Assembly: GCF_008642235.1 (NCBI RefSeq)
Contig: NZ_SJEV01000001.1
Location: 186,001 to 250,000 of the forward strand
DNA length: 64,000 nt
Direction: 5' to 3'
From: Planctomonas psychrotolerans
GTDB lineage: Bacteria > Actinomycetota > Actinomycetes > Actinomycetales > Microbacteriaceae
Part shown: positions 51,055 to 59,803 of the stretch, one piece after another
Position numbering within the stretch: position 1 is the first letter of the stretch
Layout of the letters: the number at the start of each line of letters is the position of its first letter
Notes under the pieces: model-generated
Databases searched by the model: none
Told to the model about the DNA's origin: nothing
Seen by the model: the letters and a program-made list of their open reading frames with translations, nothing else
Made by a program: the position numbers and the translations under genes

Positions 51055-51225
51055 TCACTCCGAATGCTGGCTGTGATCCTCGACATCCGGTTCGGCCCGC
51101 AGCACGTCGGCGATCTCCTCCTCCGGACGCGGCGCGACAGTCTGGTCGTCCTCGAGCTCCGGCACGGCCGACTCGTCGGGGCCGGGTACGTGATCGTGCG
51201 GGGAGTGCTCGGGAGTAGAGGACAC
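51055..51225 (-). CDS. Small acidic hypothetical protein
   Basis: A 56-aa protein, very acidic and His-containing (SSTPEHSPHDHVPGPDES onward), without a hydrophobic core. The GTG at 51225 has AAGGA 7 nt upstream, and the tail EEEIADVLRAEPDVEDHSQ has normal actinobacterial codon use. The neighbours on the other strand do not overlap it. Role unknown. Confidence 0.5.
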   Translation of the reverse strand: MSSTPEHSPHDHVPGPDESAVPELEDDQTVAPRPEEEIADVLRAEPDVEDHSQHSE

Positions 51226-51419
51226 GTCGAATCCTTCGGTCGGTATCTGAAGAGCGTATTCGATCGTCCCATTGCGCCGAGCGTGACCCAGCGCGCGGCG
51301 CATCCCCGTTGCGAGCAACGCCGAAGTCGGACGCACCGATTGCCTCCCCACGCAAGATCTGCGTCCTTCCGCCAGCCGCAGTGGTTGAACTCCCCTAACC
51401 GCAGCAGTACCGTCCGTGC

Positions 51420-51716
51420 ATGGATACGTCCAGTCGATCCGAGCGCACCGCTCTCGCCCTCGGCGTCGTCGCCGTGACCGCCTGACTTCTGTCGTACTCA
51501 TGGCTGATTGGCGCCGTCTTTCCCATGCCGGACATCGCCTACCCGGTGTCACCGTGGCTGCTCGCGGAGCTCGCAGCGGTGGTGGTCGGCTTCTCAGCGG
51601 TCGGAGTCGCCTGGGCTGGCCGCGACACAGGCTCGAGGATGAGCCGAGGTGCCGCGGCGGGAGCCGTGATGGGCGGCTCCGCGGCAACGCTCGCCCTGCT
51701 CAGCCTGCTCGCTTAG
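51420..51716 (+). pseudogene. Small two-to-three-helix membrane protein interrupted by an in-frame TGA
   Basis: ATG at 51420 opens a G/C-biased frame (MDTSSRSERTALALGVVAVTA) that meets TGA at codon 22 (51483-51485). The frame then continues LLSYSWLIGAVFPMPDIAYP and on through two more hydrophobic segments to a TAG at 51714. The TGA falls in the middle of what would be the first membrane helix. One base change (for example from TGG or CGA) would restore a 98-codon gene. Alternatively translation restarts at ATG 51525, giving a 63-aa two-helix protein. No function recognised. Confidence 0.6.
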
Positions 51717-51744
51717 CCCTGCGAAGCTGCGCTCATCGACCGGG

Positions 51745-51996
51745 TCAGATGAGGGAGAGCTCGCGCAGCTTCGTCTCCACGTCGGCGTTGCTCGGCTCGA
51801 CGTGGTGGGTGCCGTCCGGGTAGACGACCACGGGGATGTTCGTTCGCCCCGAAATCTGCCGGGCCACTTCCGCGGCGGCCTCGTCGGCGACGAGGTCAAC
51901 GTAGTCAAAGGGCACACCGAGGTCTTTCAGCTGCTTGCTGGTGCGTCGGCAGTCGCGGCACCAGTCGGCACCGAAGACGCGGATGGGACTACTCAC
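51745..51996 (-). CDS. Glutaredoxin/mycoredoxin-like thiol protein
   Basis: An 83-aa thioredoxin-fold protein. IRVFGADWCRDCRRTSKQL carries the CxxC redox motif, followed by FDYVDL and the cis-Pro segment NIPVVVYPDGTHHVEPSN. This is the pattern of actinobacterial mycoredoxins, which work with mycothiol. The GTG at 51996 gives the family length, with GAGG upstream. Monocistronic. Confidence 0.88.
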   Translation of the reverse strand: MSSPIRVFGADWCRDCRRTSKQLKDLGVPFDYVDLVADEAAAEVARQISGRTNIPVVVYPDGTHHVEPSNADVETKLRELSLI

Positions 51997-52149
51997 GGGG
52001 ACCTCATTCTCGTTCGGGTGGGAGCGGGCGATCGGATGCCGGACGACAGACGGCACCCGCATTCATCATTCTCTACCGTGCTGGGTGCACCACCGACTGC
52101 CCTCCCGGCAGCGCCGAACCCGAGGGTGCCACCGCATCCCGGGTCCGGT

Positions 52150-52650
52150 TCACGAGCGGTGCACGACGCAGCGATCGAAGAGGAGCAGCTCCGCGTCGTC
52201 TGGGCGTTCGAACCGGGTCAGGCACTCGTCGAGCAGGTTCCGCGAGATCGGTGCCGACCCGTAGGTGGGATTGGCATTGCGGAGGTCGAGCCGACGCCAC
52301 AGGTCGTCGATCGGGATGTCGAAGTAGTGCAGCTCCGTGCTGGCGCCGAGCCGCGCCGCGACCCGGCGAAGCGCATCCCGTTCGTCCCGCTTCCACGTCC
52401 CGTCTTCGAGGAGGACGCTCTGTCCGTGCTCGAGCAATTCCTTCCACAGGTCGTCCAACCGCGCCTGCACCCGGTCGCGAATCTCGTCGAAGTAGTCGAC
52501 GCCGAGATCGGCCATCCATTCGTCGGTGCTGAACCGGATGGCGCCCGCCTCTCGTGCTCGCTCGCGCGCCACGGTTGTCTTGCCGGAACCGGGCAGGCCG
52601 CAGAAGAGGATGAGCGCGGGTCGCTCGGTGCTGTCGGCTCCCAGCGTCAT
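52150..52650 (-). CDS. P-loop kinase (ATP-binding AAA/zeta-toxin-like family)
   Basis: A 166-aa small-molecule kinase-like protein. Walker A is FCGLPGSGKTTVARE, followed by IRFSTDEWMADLG and LLEDGTWKRDERDALRR, with a lid-like Arg region LWRRLDLRN. It resembles the ATP-binding protein family near chloramphenicol phosphotransferases and zeta-type kinases. No antitoxin gene is adjacent, so toxin activity is not implied. The ATG at 52650 has GGCGAGG upstream. Substrate unknown. Confidence 0.82.
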   Translation of the reverse strand: MTLGADSTERPALILFCGLPGSGKTTVARERAREAGAIRFSTDEWMADLGVDYFDEIRDRVQARLDDLWKELLEHGQSVLLEDGTWKRDERDALRRVAARLGASTELHYFDIPIDDLWRRLDLRNANPTYGSAPISRNLLDECLTRFERPDDAELLLFDRCVVHRS

Positions 52651-52796
52651 ATCCTCGCCCCCACCTCTTCTACTCGTCTCCCCATGATGCCGCGTTGCCG
52701 CGACCCAGCACCCCGCTCGCGCGAAAGAGCGCCGGCTGGTCCGGGCGGATCGTGCGGCTGTGGCGACGGCGCCGGCCGGCACGCGAGAATGGCGGC

Positions 52797-53534
52797 ATGG
52801 CGGAAGTCGAGGTGGTCGTCGCCCACAGTGAGCGCGCGACGCTGCGCGTCGGCGACGTGTTCCTCAAGATCGACTCCGATTCGTCGCTGACCGACATCGA
52901 GGTCGCCGCGGTGGCTCTGGCGCCGATCCCGACGCCGCAGATCCTGTGGCGCACGCCGCCCGTGCTCGCGCTCGCCGCGCTCCCCGGCGAGGCGCTCGGC
53001 GTGCTCGGCGAGCCGTCTCCCGTGTCGCCCGCGGCATGGTCGGCAGCGGGTGCGGCCGCGCGGATGCTGCACGACGCGCCGCTGCCGGCCTGGTCCGGGA
53101 AGAGTCTCGACTCGCTCGCAGCGCGACTGGCGAACGAATGCGACTGGCTCGTCCGGAACGGGGTCCTGCCCGCGGACCTCGTCGCGCGCAACCGCCGGCT
53201 CGCCGAGGCCGCACTCCGGCCGTGGGTGCCGGTCTTTGCGCACGGCGACTTTCAGCTCACGCATGTGTTCGTCGACGGCGACGAGGTGACCGGGGTGCTC
53301 GACTGGTCAGAGGCCGCGCCCGGCGACGGACTGTACGACCTCGCCACCCTGACGCTGGGACACGAGGAGCACCTCGCCGATGTCGTCGCCGGATACGGCA
53401 CCGACGTCGACCTCGACGTCATCCGCGGATGGTGGTCGTGGCGGAGCCTTGTGGCGGCGCGCTGGCTGATCGAGCATGGCTTCGACCCGTCCTCGCGGGG
53501 TGCCGAGTTCGACGTCCTCCGCTCCGCGATGTGA
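52797..53534 (+). CDS. Aminoglycoside phosphotransferase-family kinase
   Basis: A 245-aa protein of the APH/choline-kinase fold. The catalytic loop VFAHGDFQLTHVFV and metal site GVLDWSEAAPGDGLYDLA are clear. The N-terminal ATP-binding lobe is short. These proteins phosphorylate antibiotics or small metabolites; nothing in the context indicates which. The ATG at 52797 is close to the upstream kinase gene on the other strand (146 bp divergent). Resistance is possible but unsupported. Confidence 0.85.
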   Translation: MAEVEVVVAHSERATLRVGDVFLKIDSDSSLTDIEVAAVALAPIPTPQILWRTPPVLALAALPGEALGVLGEPSPVSPAAWSAAGAAARMLHDAPLPAWSGKSLDSLAARLANECDWLVRNGVLPADLVARNRRLAEAALRPWVPVFAHGDFQLTHVFVDGDEVTGVLDWSEAAPGDGLYDLATLTLGHEEHLADVVAGYGTDVDLDVIRGWWSWRSLVAARWLIEHGFDPSSRGAEFDVLRSAM

Positions 53535-53559
53535 TTGCCGCTACCCGGCTGCCCTCCGC

Positions 53560-54576
53560 CTACTCGTCGGCGGTTTCCTGCTTACCGCGCATCACCAGCA
53601 GCGGGTCGGGCTTGCGGACGACGGAGTTGTCCCGGCCCTCGTAATCGAACTGCCCGAGAAAGAAGCGCATCGCGTTGAGGCGGGCGCGTTTCTTGTCGTT
53701 CGACCGGATGATCGTCCACGCCGCGTGCTTCTTATCGGTGCGCTGGAACATCTCCTCCTTGGCGGCCGTGTAGTCCTCCCAGCGATCGAGCGAGGCGAGA
53801 TCCATCGGGGAGAGCTTCCACCGACGCACGGGGTCGAGCTGACGGATCGCGAAGCGCGTGCGCTGCTCCGTTCGCGAGACGGAGAACCACAGCTTGGTCA
53901 CGTGGATGCCCGAGTCGACGAGCATCCGCTCGAACAGCGGCGCCTGCACCATGAACTCTTCGTACTGCGCGTCTGTGGAGAACCCCATGACCCGCTCCAC
54001 ACCCGCACGGTTGTACCAGGATCGGTCGAACAGCACGATCTCCCCCGCGGTCGGCAGATGCTGCACGTAGCGCTGGAAGTACCACTGACCCGTTTCGCGC
54101 TCGGTCGGCTTGCTGAGCGCTACCACACGCGCGGTGCGCGGGTTGAGGTGTTCGGTGAACCGCTTGATCGTGCCACCCTTGCCCGCGGCGTCGCGCCCCT
54201 CGAAGAGGATGATCGCGCGCCGGCCATTGTCCTCGAGCCAGTACTGGAACTTCAGCAGCTCGACCTGCAGCTTGTACTTCTCCAGCTCGTACTCGTCGCG
54301 ATCCATCCGCTCGGCATAGGGATAGCCCTCCTGCCATGTGTAGACCGGGTTGCCCTCCGGATCGATGAGGTCGGGATCGGGCGTGTGCCCGTCCTGAACC
54401 GAGTAGCCGGACTGCCGAAGGTGCTCGATGTAGTCCCGGAGTCCCTCAACCTGCAGATCGCTCAACGCGTACTCCTCACCCGACCGACGTCGTTTCCGTA
54501 CTGCATTATGGTCGCCTCCTCCGACGCGGGGGTGAATGCGGGGCGCCTCCGCTGTGCGACTCATCCCGCGGCGCAT
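53560..54576 (-). CDS. ppk2: Polyphosphate kinase 2
   Basis: A 338-aa PPK2 enzyme that interconverts polyphosphate and nucleotide phosphates. Walker A FEGRDAAGKGGTIKRF, then RVVALSKPTERE, FDRSWYNRAGVERVMGF (Walker B region) and the lid Arg segment SRTEQRTRF are all present. A ~100-residue N-terminal extension precedes the kinase core. Starts at 54576 and 54564 are equally possible. Given three phosphatases in this window, it fits local phosphorus metabolism, but it is not co-transcribed with them. Confidence 0.92.
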   Translation of the reverse strand: MRRGMSRTAEAPRIHPRVGGGDHNAVRKRRRSGEEYALSDLQVEGLRDYIEHLRQSGYSVQDGHTPDPDLIDPEGNPVYTWQEGYPYAERMDRDEYELEKYKLQVELLKFQYWLEDNGRRAIILFEGRDAAGKGGTIKRFTEHLNPRTARVVALSKPTERETGQWYFQRYVQHLPTAGEIVLFDRSWYNRAGVERVMGFSTDAQYEEFMVQAPLFERMLVDSGIHVTKLWFSVSRTEQRTRFAIRQLDPVRRWKLSPMDLASLDRWEDYTAAKEEMFQRTDKKHAAWTIIRSNDKKRARLNAMRFFLGQFDYEGRDNSVVRKPDPLLVMRGKQETADE

Positions 54577-54680
54577 GAATGAGTCGAGGTCGACTCTTAC
54601 TCGGGTGGTGCCCGACGCACGGGCGACGCGCCTCCCCCTTCCACCTCCGCAGGCTCTCCCGCCCTGAGTAGGGTCGAATC

Positions 54681-55733
54681 ATGGAATACCGCTATCTCGG
54701 CAACACAGGACTTCAGGTCTCCACCATCAGCCTCGGCACGATGGGCTTCGCGGGCACCGGCTGGGCGAGCCCGGTCGGCCACATCGACGTGGATGGCGCC
54801 CGCCGGCAGATCGACATCGCGCAGGAAGCCGGCGTGAACCTCATCGACACCGCCGACGTCTACTCGGAGGGCGCCTCCGAGGAGATCCTCGGCCAGGCCC
54901 TCGGTGCCAAGCGCGACCAGATGCTCATCGCGACCAAGGCGCGCGGCGGCATGGGCGACGGACCGAACGACGCCGGACTCTCCCGCCACCACATCGTCCG
55001 GGCCGCCGAGGACAGCCTGCGCCGCCTCGGCACCGACTACATCGACCTCTACCAGCTGCACGGCTGGGACGGCAAGACTCCCCTCGAGGAGACCCTCTCC
55101 GCCCTCGACGACCTCGTGCGCTCGGGCAAGGTCCGCTACATCGGTGCGTCCAACTTCTCCGGTTGGCACCTGATGAAGGCGCTCTGGTCATCCGACAAGC
55201 ACGGTCGCGAGCGCTTCGCCAGCCAGCAGATCTACTACTCGCTGCAGTCCCGGGACGCGGAGAACGAGCTCGTGCCGATCACCCTCGACCAGGGCCTCGG
55301 CATCCTCGTCTGGAGCCCGCTCGCCGGCGGACTGCTCACCGGCAAATACCGCAAGGGCCAGGATGCGCCCGAGGGCTCGCGCCGCTTCGAGGGCTGGACC
55401 GAACCGCCCATCTACGACGAGGACCGCCTCTACACCACCATCGAGGTGCTGGTCGAGATCGCGAACGACCGTAATGCGTCCGCTACTCAGGTCGGATTGG
55501 CGTGGACCCTGGCCAAGCCCGGCGTCACCTCCACGATCGTCGGCGCTCGCACCGAGGAGCAGCTGACGGACAGCCTCGGTGCCGCCGACCTACAACTGAC
55601 GGATGCCGAGATCGCGCGACTCGACGAGGCAAGCGCCACCCCCCTCCCCTACCCGTACTGGCACCAGGCCAACACGGCCGACGGACGGTCGAGCGCGGCC
55701 GACCTCAGCCTCATCGCGCGACACATTAACTAG
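54681..55733 (+). CDS. Aldo/keto reductase
   Basis: A 350-aa NADPH-dependent oxidoreductase. The catalytic tetrad is visible: Asp56 and Tyr61 (DTADVYSEG), Lys86 (LIATKARGG) and His127 (LYQLHGWD). The cofactor-binding end is TSTIVGARTEEQLTDSLGA. The C-terminus WHQANTADGRSSAADLS is also found, degraded, at about 62.95 kb. Monocistronic, with GAGTAGGG before the ATG. Confidence 0.93.
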   Translation: MEYRYLGNTGLQVSTISLGTMGFAGTGWASPVGHIDVDGARRQIDIAQEAGVNLIDTADVYSEGASEEILGQALGAKRDQMLIATKARGGMGDGPNDAGLSRHHIVRAAEDSLRRLGTDYIDLYQLHGWDGKTPLEETLSALDDLVRSGKVRYIGASNFSGWHLMKALWSSDKHGRERFASQQIYYSLQSRDAENELVPITLDQGLGILVWSPLAGGLLTGKYRKGQDAPEGSRRFEGWTEPPIYDEDRLYTTIEVLVEIANDRNASATQVGLAWTLAKPGVTSTIVGARTEEQLTDSLGAADLQLTDAEIARLDEASATPLPYPYWHQANTADGRSSAADLSLIARHIN

Positions 55734-55850
55734 TCCCGTACGGCCCTGCGGTACGCCGCGGGGCCGTACCGCGACCGTTCACCGGGACCCGCTCGTATGC
55801 ATGCGGGCTATCGCGACGATGCGGCTCGGCGGCGCGCGGTCGCCGAGGTC

Positions 55851-56522
55851 TCAGTCCGTCGTGTCGGTCCAGGACGCGATGTCCACGCCGTGGTTGTCGG
55901 GCGATGCCAGCGTCCACCAGGCGGGGGCGTTCGAGTCGTCGACCAGCCTGCCGCCCGCGGCGATCGCGGCATCCACCCGTGCCCGGGCCTGGTCGTCCGG
56001 CACGAAGACGTCGAAGTGCGTGCGGCCCCGCGCCGGGGCGTCGCCGGTGATCGGGTTGAACGCGAGCTGCGGTCCGCAGCGCAGGGGGTCGACGGCATCC
56101 GTGTCGCCCAAGTCCTCGTAGCCCAGAGCCGCCGCGAAGAATGGCCGGACGTCGGCCTCGGAATGCTGCGCCACGTAGATGCCAATCGACTGCACGCGCG
56201 ACGGATCGGCGGTCAGCCGCAGCTCCCTGGCCGCCGCGGACACGGCCGCCGCGAACTCCGGTGCCGCCGCGGGTATGCCCTGGAAGGTGCGGTCGGGTAT
56301 GCGCACGACCACCGCCTCGGGTCGCACGTCGATGTCGGGCAATACGCCGAACCGCGCTGCGGCGTCGACGACCGCGGGCACGATCGCCGCAGCGTCGACG
56401 AGGGATGGCGCGACGAATACGGCCTGCGGGCCGGTTGCGGTCACTCGCCAGTCGGCCACCCCGTGCGCCCGGTGGAACTCAGCCGGGGAGATCCACTCGG
56501 CACTGCTCGTTGTCTCGCTCAC
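55851..56522 (-). CDS. VOC (glyoxalase-fold) family protein
   Basis: A 223-aa protein. Its N-terminal ~100 residues resemble a pterin-dehydratase-like or effector domain (ISPAEFHRAHGVADWRVTATG). The C-terminal half is a glyoxalase/VOC domain (FFAAALGYEDLGDTDAVDPL, RTHFDVFVPDDQARARVDAA, ASPDNHGVDIASW). Arrangements of a 4a-hydroxytetrahydrobiopterin dehydratase-like domain plus VOC are known in actinobacteria; I infer this architecture from pattern. AAAGGAG precedes the GTG start. Role unknown. Confidence 0.78.
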   Translation of the reverse strand: MSETTSSAEWISPAEFHRAHGVADWRVTATGPQAVFVAPSLVDAAAIVPAVVDAAARFGVLPDIDVRPEAVVVRIPDRTFQGIPAAAPEFAAAVSAAARELRLTADPSRVQSIGIYVAQHSEADVRPFFAAALGYEDLGDTDAVDPLRCGPQLAFNPITGDAPARGRTHFDVFVPDDQARARVDAAIAAGGRLVDDSNAPAWWTLASPDNHGVDIASWTDTTD

Positions 56523-56770
56523 GCGCACTCCTTTCAAGGTGTTCCCGGGTCGCGTGCCGCAAGCAGGCGATAGCCCCGCGTGGTCAGCACAGTACTCGTG
56601 GCGTGAGGGTGCCCGGAAGCCCGTCGGACGCCTGTTCCGGCACCGGTGCCGACGAGTTCGTGCGGCGCTGACGGGCCGAGCCGTCGGCCGGCAGAGCTGC
56701 GGGCTTGCGGGCCTCGGGCCGCGGGCTGCGAACTTGCGGGCCGCGGGTTGCGCACACGGGATAATGAGGC

Positions 56771-57037
56771 ATGTCCTTCGTCGAACGCCGCTCCAATCCC
56801 CTCGCCTGGGCCGCATTCTGGTTCGCGTTGGCGGGTCTCGTGCTCATGCCCATCCCGCTGTTCATCGGGCTGATCCTGGGCGGCGGTCTCTCCATCGTCG
56901 CTGCCATCCTCGCCGCGATCGCCCTCTTCAAGGGGCTCGCGCGCAGCGGCAAGGGGATCGCACCTGTCGTATTCGCCGCGATCTTCATCTCGCTCACGTG
57001 GGGCGGCATCTCGCTCGGAGGCGGGATCATCTGGTAG
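56771..57037 (+). CDS. Small membrane protein, possibly leaderless
   Basis: An 88-aa protein with two to three hydrophobic segments (NPLAWAAFWFALAGLVLMPI; FIGLILGGGLSIVAAILAAI; a third near the end), similar in style to DUF4190 proteins. GATAAT (56760-56765) ends 5 nt before the ATG, the spacing of a -10 box for a leaderless transcript, although GAGG also lies close by. Function unknown. It is the last gene before the lower-GC island. Confidence 0.65.
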   Translation: MSFVERRSNPLAWAAFWFALAGLVLMPIPLFIGLILGGGLSIVAAILAAIALFKGLARSGKGIAPVVFAAIFISLTWGGISLGGGIIW

Positions 57038-57243
57038 GTCGACCGGCCGGTGATTCTGCTCATCAAGATCCTCAGTGCATCTGCTGCCAGGATTGCGACG
57101 GTTCGGATGTGCTTTCGCGAACAGCTGTCGATCCAACGAGAACTGAACCTGCGCCCCCTCGTAAGGTTGCTCACTTCCCTGAGAGTCAGGCTCCCTCGAC
57201 AGCTAGCCACGGCTCAGCTCTACCGGAGCGGCTGGCGACCTGA

Positions 57244-59031
57244 TCAGCCTGTTCGACGGCGAGGTTTGGTTACTGGAGAAGCTTCGCCAGTGGGGCTACC
57301 AAGTGCGTCGGCAATGTACTCCCGAAGGGACGGGTCGCACACGTACATGTAGGTGCCACGCATCCCGCGTGTCAGCAGTACGCCATATATATTGCGGATG
57401 AACTCAAGTAATTCCTCATCGGAGTAGACGATCCCGCGCTGCTTGTTGTTCTGTTTACCTCTCGCATCGCGGTACGAGGCGCGGTCGATGTAGAAAGAAC
57501 GTGACTCGGCGTCATAACGGAGGTCATCGCCGATGATGACTCCTGCATAGTTCAGGTCGTATCCCTGGACAGTGTGGATAGAGCCAACTTCGTGGATTGA
57601 CGCCGGGCTGCTGATCCAGTCCTTCTCTTGACTATTCCAGCGCAAACTCACACCATCCAGTTCGATGTCGAACGCTGACTTGTCGCGCTTACTTTTCCAC
57701 GTCCACGCATACCCTGCTACGAGGCGAGCAAGACCGTGCTCGGCGTTCCTATCGAGGATCTCGTGTTGCATCGCTGCCAGATCATCGAACATCCTGAGAT
57801 CATAATCGCCGAAGTCGGGGCGGCTCGACTGGTTGGTTTCGCCGCGCAGCAGCGCCCGAACAAATTTCACGTAGTTTGTCCCCGCGCGCACCCGCATCTG
57901 AGTGGACAACGGGTACCGGCGATGTGCCGAGTGGGCTTCATCGACGAGCGAGCGGAGGACCTTCTGCGGAAGGTCAGCCGGCCGCACCGTCTGCTCGGCA
58001 TCGAGCAGGTAGATTTGGTGCGCGCTTTGAGCACGGATCCAATCTAGTTGCGTCTTCGAGTGGTCGTCGGCGCCGAACAGTTTCTCGTTGATCGCCGAGA
58101 ACCTTGTGTTGTTGACAGCGGACGACTGGTTGGCGCGTTGATTCAGGCGATGCGTTTCATCCACGATAAGAACGTCCCAGTACTGATCGGATACCCCCAC
58201 GTCGAACGGCGTGATTATCTGGCTCGCATTTACCTTCGGTGTCTTCTTGAACACGCGCTTGATCGACTCCCGTAGGGATTGCTGCGGCACGACCAATCCG
58301 ATCCGAATGTCTGCGAGCAGTGCACGATTCTCTGGGACGAAGAACTCGGCGAATATCGAATCGGGCTCAATCTCATCTGCGTCCTCGAAGTCGCGGATGT
58401 CTGCGAGGAGTTTCATGAGAAAGATGGCAACAATTGTCTTGCCGGTTCCTGGATACCCCTCGATCACGCTCGCCGACTGAGCACCCGTGCGAAGGTCTTC
58501 TAGCAGCCCTTCGACGATGTCTTCAACGGCGATCGCCTGCTCAGGCGTGAGCACCTTGAACGGCGAAAGCTTGAACAGGTCGCTGTTCTCAATCTCAGGG
58601 ATGCTTCGCTGGAAGATCCCCGCTGACCGTAGCTGCTCGAAGATATCGCGGAAGCTCTCCCGATACAGGTCGCGCCCGTAGTAACGAGCATCGATGATGC
58701 CCTCATTGCCATTCATCACCCGGAACTGCCCATCACCGGCGAGCCACCGGATCAAATGTGATTCCAGATCGAGGCACACGGACTTGTTGAAGGTCTCGTC
58801 GATGACGACACGCACGCTCTCGAACCCGCTCTTGGCAGGGTTCGCGAGATGTTGGCGCATGCGAGAAGCAGCATTGACCGTCTCGCCGACATATACGGTC
58901 GCGGCGCCCTGCGAGTCCGCACAATTGAGTACGTAGACGACTGGCCAGTTCCGGCGGCGTTCATCGCCGGACGCCCAACTCGAGATCGCGGGCGCGGTGA
59001 AGTGGAACTGCTCGAGCTCAAAGGGAGTCAT
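57244..59031 (-). CDS. GIY-YIG nuclease-like domain fused to a DUF2075 helicase-like ATPase
   Basis: A 595-aa protein. Residues ~30-100 form a GIY-YIG-like domain (VVYVLN and VYVGETVNAASRMRQHL). From ~150 comes a DUF2075/Schlafen-like superfamily-1 ATPase: EGYPGTGKT (191-199), DVLIVDETH (286-294), a DAEQ-like motif (342-347), VGSIHTVQGYDL (482-493) and LLTRGMRGTYMY (552-563). The ATG at 59031 has no consensus ribosome site but lies inside the upstream MazG gene (14-nt overlap), so it is coupled. Similar pairs occur in defence islands; activity against phage or plasmid nucleic acid is an inference. Confidence 0.82.
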   Translation of the reverse strand: MTPFELEQFHFTAPAISSWASGDERRRNWPVVYVLNCADSQGAATVYVGETVNAASRMRQHLANPAKSGFESVRVVIDETFNKSVCLDLESHLIRWLAGDGQFRVMNGNEGIIDARYYGRDLYRESFRDIFEQLRSAGIFQRSIPEIENSDLFKLSPFKVLTPEQAIAVEDIVEGLLEDLRTGAQSASVIEGYPGTGKTIVAIFLMKLLADIRDFEDADEIEPDSIFAEFFVPENRALLADIRIGLVVPQQSLRESIKRVFKKTPKVNASQIITPFDVGVSDQYWDVLIVDETHRLNQRANQSSAVNNTRFSAINEKLFGADDHSKTQLDWIRAQSAHQIYLLDAEQTVRPADLPQKVLRSLVDEAHSAHRRYPLSTQMRVRAGTNYVKFVRALLRGETNQSSRPDFGDYDLRMFDDLAAMQHEILDRNAEHGLARLVAGYAWTWKSKRDKSAFDIELDGVSLRWNSQEKDWISSPASIHEVGSIHTVQGYDLNYAGVIIGDDLRYDAESRSFYIDRASYRDARGKQNNKQRGIVYSDEELLEFIRNIYGVLLTRGMRGTYMYVCDPSLREYIADALGSPTGEASPVTKPRRRTG

Positions 59032-59338
59032 ACTTTGTACTCCGTCCCTTCGCGCGTTCTGCGGGGTACTTCTCCTCCGTGGAGGCAAGCTTCTCCAGCA
59101 CAATCTCGTCTAGATCGACGCCCAATCGCGCTGCAAGCAACGTGCAGTACGTCACGACATCGGCTAGCTCCTCGCATACTCGCGACTGGTCGCCGTCGTC
59201 GTTCCATTGGAAGCATTCCAACAGCTCGCCCGCTTCGATCGAAATGCTTTTCGCGAGGTTCGCCGGAGTGTGAAATTGGGCCCAGTCACGCTCACGAACG
59301 AACGCCTCTAAGGCTCGCTGAACACGCTCACTTGTCAC
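59018..59338 (-). CDS. MazG-like nucleotide pyrophosphohydrolase
   Basis: A 106-aa all-alpha NTP pyrophosphatase of the MazG/RS21-C6 family, probably hydrolysing dCTP-like or modified nucleotides. Metal-binding motifs: SISIEAGELLECFQW (ExxE) and EELADVVTYC (ExxD), then NxKYPxExxKG as EEKYPAERAKG. The GTG at 59338 places the start just before the domain. The gene ends 14 nt inside the DUF2075 gene, so the two form one unit. Nucleotide hydrolysis beside a helicase-nuclease suggests abortive or nucleotide-depletion defence (inference). Confidence 0.85.
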   Translation of the reverse strand: MTSERVQRALEAFVRERDWAQFHTPANLAKSISIEAGELLECFQWNDDGDQSRVCEELADVVTYCTLLAARLGVDLDEIVLEKLASTEEKYPAERAKGRSTKYDSL

Positions 59339-59803
59339 ACTCGCGACCGTATCAGCACACCTGAGCCCATACTCCGCCGAACAACGATCCTGCAGACGAG
59401 CCCTCACGTACCAACCAAGCAGGTTTCGTCAATTACCGCAGCCTGCGCGGCCTCCTTCGTTCGCTAGGTTGGCTCGCATGTTCACCGTGAAGCGCTGCAG
59501 CTCAACTACTAGCGTGCGGCGCGAACTTGATCGGCTCTATTGGGTGACGCCAGGCGACTTGGGCGAGGTTGCATAGCTGCTGTCTGACCGGTTCGCATTG
59601 CCCACGGCAGGGCGAGCCGAAAAGAGATTCTTGACCTACCGAACTTGCGACCGATTGAAGGAGGTGCGCGACAACCGAAAAGCGCGCCGGGTCATTTCAT
59701 CACACATCATCGGGGCCGCTGAGGGCAATCTTCGACGCCTGAGCATCGACTGCATTCGGATGCGACGAAATTCCTCTGCGACCGCACTTGCCCAGCGCCT
59801 AGC
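59339..59803. other. Gene-poor spacer upstream of the MazG-DUF2075 operon
   Basis: 465 bp. On the minus strand TTGACG (59427-59432) with TACGTG (59405-59410) at 16-bp spacing is a weak promoter candidate for the MazG operon. A frame at 59598 (plus) runs into the insertion element and looks like chance. The right end carries CTAG (59799-59802), the left target-site copy of the insertion element. Otherwise I see nothing. Confidence 0.45.

Noticed and set aside
52150-53534. Toxin-antitoxin or antibiotic-resistance pair (zeta-like kinase and APH-like kinase)
   Set aside because: The genes diverge, no antitoxin-sized partner exists, and both folds are widespread in metabolism.
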